From NCBI RefSeq assembly GCF_001632745.1, contig NZ_LQRT01000005.1, forward strand, positions 121,823 to 185,822: a stretch of DNA of 64,000 nt, written 5' to 3'. The notes beneath the pieces were generated by a model, which worked only from the letters and a program-made list of their open reading frames with translations, did not search any database and had not been told where the DNA came from. Shown piece after piece: positions 17,601 through 25,610 of this stretch (positions are counted from its first letter, which is position 1; every line of letters begins with the position of its first letter). Both the position numbers and the translations under genes were made by a program. Source of the DNA: Aquimarina aggregata. Its GTDB lineage: Bacteria > Bacteroidota > Bacteroidia > Flavobacteriales > Flavobacteriaceae.

Positions 17601-20600
17601 TTCTATTACAGTGCTCACCCATTGATTCATTAGGTTTCGCACCCTACCTTGAATTTTCCAACCCAAGCGATTGATATAGGTTTCTTCTCCACCTCCAGAA
17701 GAGGTAATCACTTCTCGTTTTGTTCCTCCTCCATAATAACTACTATATTTGGTAGTAATTGTGTTGCCAAGGTAGTCGGTTTCTTTAGTTAATCTATTCC
17801 ACTTGTCATATTCGAATGCTGTCTTTTGCCCATATGGATTTGTGGTATTTAGCAAATGACCATTTGTATTATCATATGCATGTTTAGTAACCAATCCTTC
17901 TACATTGGTTTGCTCAATAATAAAACGCCCACTTACGTCATATTTAAACAATTCTTTACGTGACGCGATCCCTGGACCACTTAGTACTTTCTCGATGATA
18001 TTTCCAAAGTCATCGTGCTTAAACTTTTCGGTTAGGACACTACTATTATTGGCCTTACTTTGCGTTTCAACTACTAAATTATTTTGATAAATATATTTTT
18101 TTTCTGCGCTAAAACGCTCACTCTTCAATGTGGCTGTTTCTTTTTTCTTAACCGGTCTTCCTATATGAAAGTTTTCATTTGCGGCACTTGGATTATTAGC
18201 ATACTCGACTGTAATTAAATTCGAACCTCCTGGATATGAATTTAAGGTAGAAACAGTATTAAAATACGAATCATGTTCTAATGTTTGCGTAGTAGTTACT
18301 CCAGTTAATCCATCAGAGGTAACTATTCGTGTTGGTATGTTTACAAATACTTTTCTATTATTTAATTCTGTACGATAAGTATATAGAGATTTGTTGACAA
18401 AACCACTTGACGGTAAAGAAGTTTGTAAACTTTCTGTAGTCCACTGCTGAATTAACGCATTTCGTTTCTTTGGGTCACTAACTGTAGTGGTCCATAATGT
18501 ACCTACATCTGTGCCCGTCCAATTGGTTCTTGATACTCTTTTAAACCCAATAAATCCTAATCCTTCTGTATTAGAAACTGCTCCATGATATCTAAAACGT
18601 TGTGTTTTGGCCATGGGTATACCAGGAACTAATTCGCCTATTTCTTTAACCAGCATAAATGAAGGTGCATTAGCAATATCGACATATGGATACTGGGCGG
18701 TTGTACTTTTCGAGTAAATTCCAGAAGAAGTATTACTGTCTAATTTCTCATACGTGATTGAACTGATTAATCCATTATTATTAACTAAATTAAGACTTAC
18801 ATCTGATCGATGATCTTTTTTGATATCGTATGCTTGCACTTTTGATCCACAAATAAATGCATATTCTGAACCTTTTCTGCTACTAGTAATATCAGTATAA
18901 ACAGGAATTCCGTACTTAGTAATACCATCATTATCTGCCTCGAGATAGTTCGTAAATCTGAAATTAATAGTGTTTGAAGAGGTCATTCCATAATTGGCCA
19001 CAATACCAACAGCTTGATGTGAATGGCTATCAGAATTTAAAGGAGTAATTGTTTTATGATATATGATATCGGTTTTACCATCATTATTAAAATCTATTGG
19101 GGTAAAATTATACTCAAATATTGATCTATCCCCAGGACTTGTTGTAGGGCCATAATTATAGTTTTTCCCTTTATATTTATAATACGATCCACCACCACTA
19201 AATTTACTATAGGTTACTTGTATATCTTCATCAAAAATCACATAGTTGTTTCCTGTGGCAATAAAAAACTTCCAAATGCTACTATTGTCTGCTGTAGGAA
19301 TTACAAAATCGGATTTTCCATCCCCATTATAGTCTCCAGGTAATATAGGGTAATCAAGATCTATGCTAGGATTGCTTTTCTCTAGTATTAATTTTAAAGT
19401 GTTATTCTTTAAAAGCTTGTATACATATACTTTTCCTTTCTTATAATGTAAAATATCTGTTTTCCCATCCCCATCAAAATCAGCCGTTGTGAGTCTATCT
19501 TTTCTGTCAACTGGATATTTTAACCTCCCAGATTCATGAGAGAAATTACTAGTAACTCTTCTATCTAGATTAATAAAATAAGCATCAGAATAATTATATC
19601 TATAATCATCACAAACTGTTTCATACTCATCATATTGTTCATAAGGATCACTAATGTCTTCTTCTCGACAATTTCTAAAATATGTATATGGTTTGCTTAT
19701 TGCCAAAATATCTGTAATCCCGTCGCCATTAAAATCTCCGCTCAAATAATTCATGGGTACTGCTCTTCCACTATTATAATTTGTAGTTCCTTTAAAGTTA
19801 ACTCCTCTTTTAGCATGAAATCCAGGTTTTAATAATAGATAATCAAATCCGCTGTAATCTACCGTTGCACTATTTGATATTACATTTTGAGCATTTACTT
19901 TAATACCCGATTTTGATTGACTACCTCCATTTACAGGTCTAGTTATTGTTAAATTTTCTGGCTCTTCACTTTCTGATACATATCTAGGGGCATCACTCCA
20001 GGTTTTGGTATACTCTAAATTTGCACTATTTCCTAGGCTGAACACTTTAAAATTTATTCCTTTTCGAGTAAGAATTCCTTGATTATTTTTTATTCGATTA
20101 TTAGCGTCCATTAAAACACTTGTATAAATATCATCAAAATCATCTATTGCCATTTTCCTACCTGTAGCATTAGAGGAACTAAAAATTTTACGAAATACAT
20201 TTATTTTCTTATCCTCTGTGGTGTGTCTATATTTTTTATAAACAAGAATATCTATTTTACCATCACCATCAAAGTCACCATTAACCATACGATCATCTTC
20301 TGCAGAAATGCCGGGAGATATATTAAAAGTTTGATTGATTTTTTCTAAATCGTCTGCTGTACTTTGATAGAAAAATTTAATTGGGGGTAAAGAGACGTAG
20401 GACCCATTCTGTTCGATAATACTGCTTAGTCTTTCATAATCCAAAGAGCTATAACTATATACTAAATCATATTTTCGATATAGTTTACCTCCAGATTTAA
20501 TTTCCACTCTATCTAATATATTATCATTTTTAAATCCAAATCCGCCAACGTATGCTAATTCTCCTCTTTTTTTATCCTTATAAAAAAACTGAATTACATT

Positions 20601-21359
20601 TGGGGCTGTTTGGTTGACTTGCCCACCATAGGTAATGGTATTTGTCAAAAGTACCCCATTACTACTAGTATATGTATAATTTATGGTGTTTCCTTGAGTA
20701 TCTTGTGTCTTGGAGATAGACCATTCTAATTTACTATGTGATCCATTATTACCATACCAAAATCTCGAACCATCCGGATTATGTACTACAAAATATGCGG
20801 GGCCATATTGAGCTCCGAAAGGCGATGTACCATGAGCAATAATCTTTACATTAGAGTAATTTTCTGTTTCATAAACAGATCCTGCTTTTCCATAGACACC
20901 GCTCTTTAAAATTAAACGTTGTCCGTTTAAAACATACCTGTCGTCACTATTGAAATCTACCGGGCCAATAAACGTATCATGAAATACGGTAGAAGAGGTT
21001 CTAGTGATAGCAGATAATCCTGTAATATTCCATCCCCAACCGGCAATCCCATCAGAGGATTGATTGCTATAGACTAATCCGACAGAGGGTAGGCTTTCTC
21101 CAATTCCAGGAGGCAACTTAAATGGCACTTGATAATTTGCTGCACCTGACAGTGAGACAGATAAACCACCAGTTGATGACAATCCTTGAGCAGAAGAAGT
21201 AGCAGTCGATATGTTTTTGTTAGCAACTTCATCAGGACTAGTCTCTAATTTACTTTCATGTAATTCTGTACTTGAATTTTTAAGATTGATGTTCTGTCCA
21301 AAAACACTTAAAGCACCTGTTAAAAAGAAGGTTGCGAGTAATAAAATGTACTTTTTCAT
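14682..21359 (-). CDS. Giant secreted SpvB/FG-GAP/RHS-repeat protein with variable C-terminal tail
   Basis: A 2225-residue protein. A Sec signal peptide (1-21) is followed by an SpvB/TcaC-like domain (about 60-330), five FG-GAP-type Ca-binding motifs (GDFDGDGKIDI near 361, GDFNGDGITDI near 542, then near 625, 680 and 757), a TcdB-middle-like part, many YD/RHS repeats (about 1080-1700) and the RHS core (YHYLHRDHLGS near 1765, GRMYDANLGRFLSP near 1835, NPLSLSDPTGE ending near 1880). The last 345 residues hold a hydrophobic segment and Gly/aromatic beta repeats (GYRDGSFNASVGFGV, GYDDGKFRVSVYS). From memory this tail resembles polymorphic toxin type 23, which needs a search. It has no T9SS sorting domain of its own. 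It shares an operon with fibre-like proteins and a lipoprotein. Confidence 0.9.
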   Translation of the reverse strand: MKKYILLLATFFLTGALSVFGQNINLKNSSTELHESKLETSPDEVANKNISTATSSAQGLSSTGGLSVSLSGAANYQVPFKLPPGIGESLPSVGLVYSNQSSDGIAGWGWNITGLSAITRTSSTVFHDTFIGPVDFNSDDRYVLNGQRLILKSGVYGKAGSVYETENYSNVKIIAHGTSPFGAQYGPAYFVVHNPDGSRFWYGNNGSHSKLEWSISKTQDTQGNTINYTYTSSNGVLLTNTITYGGQVNQTAPNVIQFFYKDKKRGELAYVGGFGFKNDNILDRVEIKSGGKLYRKYDLVYSYSSLDYERLSSIIEQNGSYVSLPPIKFFYQSTADDLEKINQTFNISPGISAEDDRMVNGDFDGDGKIDILVYKKYRHTTEDKKINVFRKIFSSSNATGRKMAIDDFDDIYTSVLMDANNRIKNNQGILTRKGINFKVFSLGNSANLEYTKTWSDAPRYVSESEEPENLTITRPVNGGSQSKSGIKVNAQNVISNSATVDYSGFDYLLLKPGFHAKRGVNFKGTTNYNSGRAVPMNYLSGDFNGDGITDILAISKPYTYFRNCREEDISDPYEQYDEYETVCDDYRYNYSDAYFINLDRRVTSNFSHESGRLKYPVDRKDRLTTADFDGDGKTDILHYKKGKVYVYKLLKNNTLKLILEKSNPSIDLDYPILPGDYNGDGKSDFVIPTADNSSIWKFFIATGNNYVIFDEDIQVTYSKFSGGGSYYKYKGKNYNYGPTTSPGDRSIFEYNFTPIDFNNDGKTDIIYHKTITPLNSDSHSHQAVGIVANYGMTSSNTINFRFTNYLEADNDGITKYGIPVYTDITSSRKGSEYAFICGSKVQAYDIKKDHRSDVSLNLVNNNGLISSITYEKLDSNTSSGIYSKSTTAQYPYVDIANAPSFMLVKEIGELVPGIPMAKTQRFRYHGAVSNTEGLGFIGFKRVSRTNWTGTDVGTLWTTTVSDPKKRNALIQQWTTESLQTSLPSSGFVNKSLYTYRTELNNRKVFVNIPTRIVTSDGLTGVTTTQTLEHDSYFNTVSTLNSYPGGSNLITVEYANNPSAANENFHIGRPVKKKETATLKSERFSAEKKYIYQNNLVVETQSKANNSSVLTEKFKHDDFGNIIEKVLSGPGIASRKELFKYDVSGRFIIEQTNVEGLVTKHAYDNTNGHLLNTTNPYGQKTAFEYDKWNRLTKETDYLGNTITTKYSSYYGGGTKREVITSSGGGEETYINRLGWKIQGRVRNLMNQWVSTVIEYDLTGKKKRESEPFIGGGASQWTSYTYDRYGREINKKLPTGRVITSTYNKLSRTVDDGVKSVTSTKDVIGNIVKVTDLGGTINYTYHANGEIKQTNYQGYITTIDIDEWGRKIKLSDPSSGTYTYKHNIFGELLEETTPKGITTYSYDTFGKTLEKHVKGENTDLKLNYEYDNTSKLVKKVNSTDLINNKSYIYAYEYDSNKRLTSLIETNNDAIYRKNLNYDTKGRTNFEEYISRSLHSGVESKVKIKNHYHSSSGGLYMITDYNSGDLIWKGDAINGRGQFTQMSLGNGLIKTRSYDAYGLPSKFKDFEDKTGGVVALEIDYTFDAQRGNLLNRHNKAFTGKENFTYDSFDRLTSISGAIQHTQSYDTRGRIDVNSNIGKYGYANSSSYNLKEVTLNNQGDAHYLDRALQQISYNSFKKPVDVLEENKGRVTFEYNPSMERSVAYYGGLDEDKEQRTYKKLYSSILPVEIVHNKDDNSTKIITYIAGDAYTAPVAHVKKQGSSSNINSYHYLHRDHLGSIMAITDSNANIIEQTHYGAWGNIEKYTSSSGATNFGYESLLGRGFTGHEHFVSVGLIHMNGRMYDANLGRFLSPDNYVQDPYNSQSYNRYGYVWNNPLSLSDPTGEIVWIAVAIGAIIGAATAAISYAVQAIRTGNWNWGSFALSVLGGALTGAIGGIIAPASVLTAAGNFGLTLIGGVLSSFLPSITIPIGDFSFSLSPSIAFGNAVSLGANFRVGYRDGSFNASVGFGVSYAGSAQGTGDSGWEYRGSYSVGYDDGKFRVSVYSTSFASGETSQRVAGINIGHGDFNLRYENDGSPFDRLNKLGLGKPLVGEDSDRYRTAAMSLSYKDYSVGFNLFTGDPNGDKDKGITKDVPGHGDFTKYKWKGDKLKKIGEFTGGQYSGESASKYRLGAAYVSYKGFRFGRNSEGIRHTIQNKVAHTAISYQPWFKVLDIQPQGYFQYQSPNPYTLW

Positions 21360-21372
21360 CTATATAGCGCTG

Positions 21373-21831
21373 TTATTTTTTAATAATTTTTTTGGTAAGA
21401 GAGTTTCCGTCGGTAAGAAAAAATCTTACCACATAAAGGCCGTCTGGCCATGAGGACAAGTCTATTTTAGCCTGGTGGTTTCCCGGTGTATATTTTACAT
21501 TATATACCTTAGAAGCCACATCAATCAATATGATTTCTTTGATTGTACTACTATATTCTTGATTCCAATTGATTGTTAAAAGTCCTTTGGTAGGATTTGG
21601 AAACACCGCTATACTTTTGTCAAATTCTGTAAGCTCGCTTATCTCCTCTTGGATCTCTTCTTTGATTTCTTCCTCTGGAGCTGTTTGTCTTTTGGTATTA
21701 CAATCTCCATCTTTACAATATTCTCTCTTTACTTGATTACCTGCCATATCATAAGTAAACACTAACTTAGATTGCGAAAATCCGAGTGTTGTAATTAGAA
21801 AAATTGATATCCTAAGTATGTTATTCTTCAT
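21373..21831 (-). CDS. Small secreted protein with T9SS type A sorting domain and a single YD-like motif
   Basis: A 152-residue protein from the ATG at 21831; a longer ORF from 21858 would put nine residues before the signal peptide MKNNILRISIFLITTLGFSQ. After the signal comes LVFTYDMAGNQVKREY, which looks like one YD/RHS repeat, then an acidic linker (EEEIKEEIQEEISE) and a T9SS C-terminal domain (FPNPTKGLLTINW ... WPDGLYVVRFF ... KKIIKK, about residues 80-152). Such domains send proteins through the type IX system to the cell surface. Its start overlaps the previous gene by 11 nt and the RHS gene follows 13 nt after its stop. It may help export or anchor the RHS protein. Confidence 0.82.
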   Translation of the reverse strand: MKNNILRISIFLITTLGFSQSKLVFTYDMAGNQVKREYCKDGDCNTKRQTAPEEEIKEEIQEEISELTEFDKSIAVFPNPTKGLLTINWNQEYSSTIKEIILIDVASKVYNVKYTPGNHQAKIDLSSWPDGLYVVRFFLTDGNSLTKKIIKK

Positions 21832-22858
21832 TTGTTGATGTGTTAAGTAAATTCTCAATTATTTTTTCAAGATCTTTAACTCTTTGAGTCAATGCTGTAT
21901 TTTGCTGTTGTTCTTTAAGTGTTTTTATTTCTTTTTCTTGTGCTATAGTGTATAAGGTTAACTCTTCTATTTTTTCAAGTAGTTTCATATTCATCGCTCC
22001 TAGTTCGATACCATTATTCTCCATAACTTCTGCAGACGGAATATTTGGCAAATGACCTTTTTCTTTGATGTGCTGTTGAACCTCATCGATCGTTAATAAC
22101 TCATATTCTTTTTTGAACACATAATCTGGTGCAGGCACGCTTAGATCTATCTTTACCTCCTCGGCATGAATTTTTCCTTTTACAGTAAGTCTAGCATCTG
22201 GAGTTGCAGTACCAATACCTACATTACCATTAGCGATAATTCTCATGCGCTCATAAAACCCGCTATCATTTCCTTGATTATGAAGCCTAGTTTTAAATAC
22301 TAAACCTCCTTGATATGTACTTGAATTATTACTTCTTTCATCAACTCCAAGAATTTTGGCTAAACCTATATTGGTAGAAAATTCGATACTAGGACCGCTA
22401 TTTTTCTTAAAAACAGCACCTTGATTCTTTAGTTTTAACATAGCTGCATTTCCTAAATCTTCGGATTTACTTAGTTCTAATAATACATTAGGATTGTTTG
22501 TTCCAATACCAATATTACCATTGGAGGTAATTCTCATGCGTTCATAAAATCCACTATCATTTCCTTGGGTATGAAGTCTCGTTTTAAATACTAAACCTCC
22601 TTGATATGTACTTGAATTATTACTTCTTTCATCAACTCCAGCGATCTTTCCTAATCCGATATTGGTTGCAAACTCAATAGCAGGACCATTATTTCCGTCA
22701 TAAACACCATTATTTGTTTTCAATTTTAATAGTGAATAAGGTTTTTGGGGTTGTGATATATTTTTATTAATAGTTAATATTCCATTAACCGTTTCATCTT
22801 GTGCCTTTGCAGTAAGTACAATTGTGAATACAATAATTACTAATATTACTTTTTTCAT
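21821..22858 (-). CDS. Secreted fibre-like protein 3 with tandem repeat
   Basis: A 345-residue protein starting at the ATG at 22858-22856, since the signal peptide MKKVILVIIVFTIVLTAKAQ begins there; an ORF from 22927 would add 23 unlikely residues. Two 97-residue repeats carry GPAIEFATNIGLGKIAGVDE and NIGIGTNNP-type motifs. Then follows the module shared with the two upstream genes: DARLTVKGKIHAEEVKIDLS, VPAPDYVFKKEYELL, KGHLPNIPSA, MNMKLLEKIEELTLYTIAQE, ending in a coiled coil. The NVGIGT repeats recall phage tail fibre and intramolecular-chaperone proteins, but no phage genes are near. Likely an exported trimeric or fibrous surface protein; function unknown. Confidence 0.8.
   Translation of the reverse strand: MKKVILVIIVFTIVLTAKAQDETVNGILTINKNISQPQKPYSLLKLKTNNGVYDGNNGPAIEFATNIGLGKIAGVDERSNNSSTYQGGLVFKTRLHTQGNDSGFYERMRITSNGNIGIGTNNPNVLLELSKSEDLGNAAMLKLKNQGAVFKKNSGPSIEFSTNIGLAKILGVDERSNNSSTYQGGLVFKTRLHNQGNDSGFYERMRIIANGNVGIGTATPDARLTVKGKIHAEEVKIDLSVPAPDYVFKKEYELLTIDEVQQHIKEKGHLPNIPSAEVMENNGIELGAMNMKLLEKIEELTLYTIAQEKEIKTLKEQQQNTALTQRVKDLEKIIENLLNTSTNEE
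22200..22736. repeat. Two-copy tandem repeat of 291 bp inside a fibre-like gene
   Basis: The segment 22291-22349 (59 nt) is repeated without change at 22582-22640, and flanking sequence is similar for about 245 nt per copy at the same 291-nt offset. The copies encode 97-residue units in frame. Near-identical DNA points to a recent internal duplication. Confidence 0.85.
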
Positions 22859-22886
22859 TTTCTTAATATAGTTTATGAATATTATG

Positions 22887-24191
22887 CTATCTAGACTCAA
22901 GTATTTCAAGTCTTGATTGTAACTCAAGAAGTTTTTTATTTAATAGTTTTAATTCCTTAATCTCTGTTTCCTGCTGAATGGTATACAGGGTTAGCTCTTC
23001 AATTTTTTCAAGAAGTTTCATGTTCATAACACCTAGTGCTACTCCATCATTTTCCATAACTTCTGCAGATGGAATATTAGGCAAATGTCCTTTCTCCTGA
23101 ATGTGTTGTTTAACTTCCTCTATTGACAATAGATTGTAATCGTTTTTGAATACATAATCTGGTGCAGGTACACTTAAATCTATCTTTACTTCTTCGGCAT
23201 GTATTTGTCCTTTAACAGTAAGTTTAGCGTCTGGAGTTGTAGTACCTATTCCAACTTTACCAGCATTAAAGAAAGTTGGATGTGTTTTGCTAGACGTAAT
23301 TCTTACTCTTTCTTCTTGAACATTTTCTCCTAAGGCCTGATATAACTCTAAGGTGGATATTAGTTCTCCTTGAGACGATCCACCAGGCTTCATTTCAATT
23401 TTATTATGAGCATACGTTCCTGCTGGTGTACCCATTATTAGAGAATGTCTTCTCCAATAGAAATAAGTCTTACCCCACCCTGAATCATATGATTCATTGC
23501 TGTATAAATAAAAATCTCCATTTACCTGTAATTTTGAAATCGGGTTTGTAGTTCCTATACCCACATTACCACCATTAAGAAATGAATTACCCGAAGAATG
23601 TAGCCTTATTTTTTCTGTATGGCTACTTTCAGAATTTGCAGTATACATTTGAAGTACGGATTGCAATACTCCCCTTGAGGAGCCTCCTGGTTTTAAACGA
23701 AAATTGTTATGATTATAACTGCCAGGAATAGTTCCCATAGTCATATTATGGCGTGCCCAATAGATCCCATCATCATCGGGGCCAGAATTAAGGAATATTT
23801 TTCCTTTGACTTCTAGTTTTTCTCTAGGAACGGTCGTTCCTATTCCTACATTTCCAACATCATTAATAATCATTCTTGGTGTTGGATTGATAACTTGATT
23901 AGCCGTTGTGTTTCTTTTTTCAGTGTAAAAAAGAATTTTACTCCAACTTGCTTGTACACCTGCAAAACCATAGTTATTACTATGCCCAAATGGGGTATAC
24001 AATTTATTGTGATTAGCCCCTCCTTGTAATAATGCTAAATTAGTTCCAAAAATAGCATTACCTCCAGTAGTACCAGATATACTAGCTCCAAAATTAGAAC
24101 CAATCGTTACATTCCCTGTGGGAGGATATGTATTTTGAGCGTAAATACTAATCGATGCGATGGATAGAACGATGAGTAAAGATTTCTTCAT
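22887..24191 (-). CDS. Secreted fibre-like protein 2
   Basis: A 434-residue protein with signal peptide MKKSLLIVLSIASISIYAQ. It carries several NVGIGTT turns (about residues 113, 210, 312), two related segments containing WARHNMTMGTIPGSYNHN and WRRHSLIMGTPAGTYAHN, and the common C-terminal module (HAEEVKIDLSVPAPDYVF, KGHLPNIPSAEVME, MNMKLLEKIEELTLYTI) followed by a Leu-rich coiled coil. It is the middle gene of three paralogues, 13 nt after the first and 28 nt before the third. No T9SS sorting domain is present at the C-terminus. It could be a surface fibre or adhesin. I do not know a function for this family. Confidence 0.8.
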   Translation of the reverse strand: MKKSLLIVLSIASISIYAQNTYPPTGNVTIGSNFGASISGTTGGNAIFGTNLALLQGGANHNKLYTPFGHSNNYGFAGVQASWSKILFYTEKRNTTANQVINPTPRMIINDVGNVGIGTTVPREKLEVKGKIFLNSGPDDDGIYWARHNMTMGTIPGSYNHNNFRLKPGGSSRGVLQSVLQMYTANSESSHTEKIRLHSSGNSFLNGGNVGIGTTNPISKLQVNGDFYLYSNESYDSGWGKTYFYWRRHSLIMGTPAGTYAHNKIEMKPGGSSQGELISTLELYQALGENVQEERVRITSSKTHPTFFNAGKVGIGTTTPDAKLTVKGQIHAEEVKIDLSVPAPDYVFKNDYNLLSIEEVKQHIQEKGHLPNIPSAEVMENDGVALGVMNMKLLEKIEELTLYTIQQETEIKELKLLNKKLLELQSRLEILESR

Positions 24192-24204
24192 GTGATTTGT
24201 TTCG

Positions 24205-25401
24205 TTAATTCTTTTCTAATAATTCGTTTAGTATTTTTTCTAATACTTCAATTTTCAAATTTTGGTTTTTAAGAAGTTCTATTTCTTTTTGTTGCGCAAT
24301 GGTATACAAGGTGAGTTCTTCAATTTTCTCAAGAAGCTTCATATTCATTATACCAAGTTCTACTCCATCATTTTCCATCGTTTTAGCAGATGGGATGTTT
24401 GGTAAATGCCCATTTTCTTTGATGTGCTTTTCTACTTCTTTTATTGATAGTAAGCTGTAATCTTTCTTAAATACATAATCTGGTGCAGGAACACTTAAGT
24501 CTATTTTTACTTCTTCGGCATGGATGCTTCCTTTTACAGCAAGTCTTGCATCGGGTATAGTCGTTCCGATACCTACATTTCCATTAGTTTTAATAGTAAT
24601 TTGATCCTTACCGTATCCTGCCATTAAACGTAAATCATGATTACTTTCTGTCCCTAATCTTCCTACTACACCCTTCCAGTTAGCACCGTGCGAAAAGATC
24701 CCTGTTTTTACTCCAGCGGTATTACTTGTAGCAAGAATCTTTGAATGACTTGCTCCTCTTACATCTAATGCTCCATGCCAACCCTGAGCATTGCTAGGAG
24801 TCTTAGTCCCAATACCAACATTTCCTTTATTATTAATACTAAATAGAGCTTTTGTGACCTTATTACCTGTATTATGAGATAGGCTAGAGGTTAACACATC
24901 ATGATTTGTAATATTATCTCTTCGATATATCACAAATGTATCTGAGCCACTATAGGGTCTACCTGCAAACCATTCGTTTTGCCCTCCTGTATCGTACATA
25001 AACATTCCGAGACCTCTTTGATTAACACTACTTCGTGCTTTAAGTACTAGTCCTGCATTGATAGCACCGGTATGATCTCCTGAGATTGTAAGCTCTGTGG
25101 TTCCAGGAGAATCTAGTGTTAATAAACTACTAGGAGTTGTAGTTCCCAGTCCTAGTCTACCTCTAGATGTCAAGGTCATATAATCTAACCATGTTGCACT
25201 ATTATGTCTTCCTTGAAACTTTAATAAGGTTTGTCCTCCAGGGTCATGATTAATGATTCTATGACCAAATCCAGAACCATAGTTTGAGGAAAACCAAGTG
25301 ATTGATTTATTTATTCCATAATTAGCGATTAGATTATCAAAATTTTGAGCATTTATGACTGTTACGCTAAGTAGTACTATTATAAAAATGTACTTTTTCA
25401 T
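24205..25401 (-). CDS. Secreted fibre-like protein 1, first gene of the RHS operon
   Basis: A 398-residue protein with signal peptide MKKYIFIIVLLSVTVINAQ. The N-terminal part is unique (GINKSITWFSSNYGSGFGHR). Then come GLGTTTPSSLLTLDSPG and several NVGIGT motifs, and the C-terminal module shared with the next two genes ending in a coiled coil (LLEKIEELTLYTIAQQKEIE). It starts the operon; its promoter lies about 115 nt upstream with a palindrome at the -33 position. The three paralogues differ in the body but keep the C-terminal 110 residues, a layout of a fixed assembly end with a variable outer part. Confidence 0.8.
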   Translation of the reverse strand: MKKYIFIIVLLSVTVINAQNFDNLIANYGINKSITWFSSNYGSGFGHRIINHDPGGQTLLKFQGRHNSATWLDYMTLTSRGRLGLGTTTPSSLLTLDSPGTTELTISGDHTGAINAGLVLKARSSVNQRGLGMFMYDTGGQNEWFAGRPYSGSDTFVIYRRDNITNHDVLTSSLSHNTGNKVTKALFSINNKGNVGIGTKTPSNAQGWHGALDVRGASHSKILATSNTAGVKTGIFSHGANWKGVVGRLGTESNHDLRLMAGYGKDQITIKTNGNVGIGTTIPDARLAVKGSIHAEEVKIDLSVPAPDYVFKKDYSLLSIKEVEKHIKENGHLPNIPSAKTMENDGVELGIMNMKLLEKIEELTLYTIAQQKEIELLKNQNLKIEVLEKILNELLEKN

Positions 25402-25511
25402 AAGATTGATTGGTTTTGCTTAATTTATATTAATGTCTTTATGACCAGAAATGATACCCCTATATTGAAAATAATTTCAACATACTCATATAGTATTTAA
25501 TAGTTCACCTG

Positions 25512-25548
25512 CAATACTAACTATCCTTTGTCTCATTTTTTGAGACAA
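25512..25548 (-). promoter_or_regulatory. Regulated promoter of the RHS operon: palindrome plus -7 TAGTATTG
   Basis: The palindrome TTGTCTCA-A5-TGAGACAA (25528-25548, minus strand, perfect 8-bp arms) lies 13 nt, measured from its inner TGA, before TAGTATTG (25512-25519), one base off TAnnTTTG. The geometry equals that of the promoter at 13990-14025, and the arm difference T/A to C/G is compensated on both sides. The leader to the ATG at 25401 is about 105 nt. Confidence 0.62.
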
Positions 25549-25565
25549 GTTGGATCGTGTTTTAC

Positions 25566-25610
25566 TCAAATTTTAATTTGATAGAAGAACGAATTTGGCT
25601 TTTATTCGTT
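25566..25610. repeat. Two further inverted repeats upstream of the RHS operon
   Basis: tcaaatt-tt-aatttga (25566-25581) and aacgaat-N9-attcgtt (25588-25610), both with perfect 7-bp arms. The second overlaps the stop codon of the gene at 25602. Neither has a T-tract in the minus direction, so they are weak as terminators. They could be extra regulator sites or chance in AT-rich DNA. Confidence 0.4.

Noticed and set aside
22859..22927. Longer N-terminus of fibre-like protein 3 starting at 22927
   Set aside because: It would place 23 polar residues before a clean signal peptide and overlap the previous gene; the ATG at 22858 is better.
21821..25401. Prophage remnant suggested by tail-fibre-like motifs
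   Set aside because: All three proteins have Sec signal peptides and no capsid, tail, integrase or lysis gene is nearby.
25528..25548. Hairpin upstream of the RHS operon as an intrinsic terminator of the gene at 25602
   Set aside because: No T-tract follows in the minus direction, and its fixed spacing to a -7 box fits a regulator site better.
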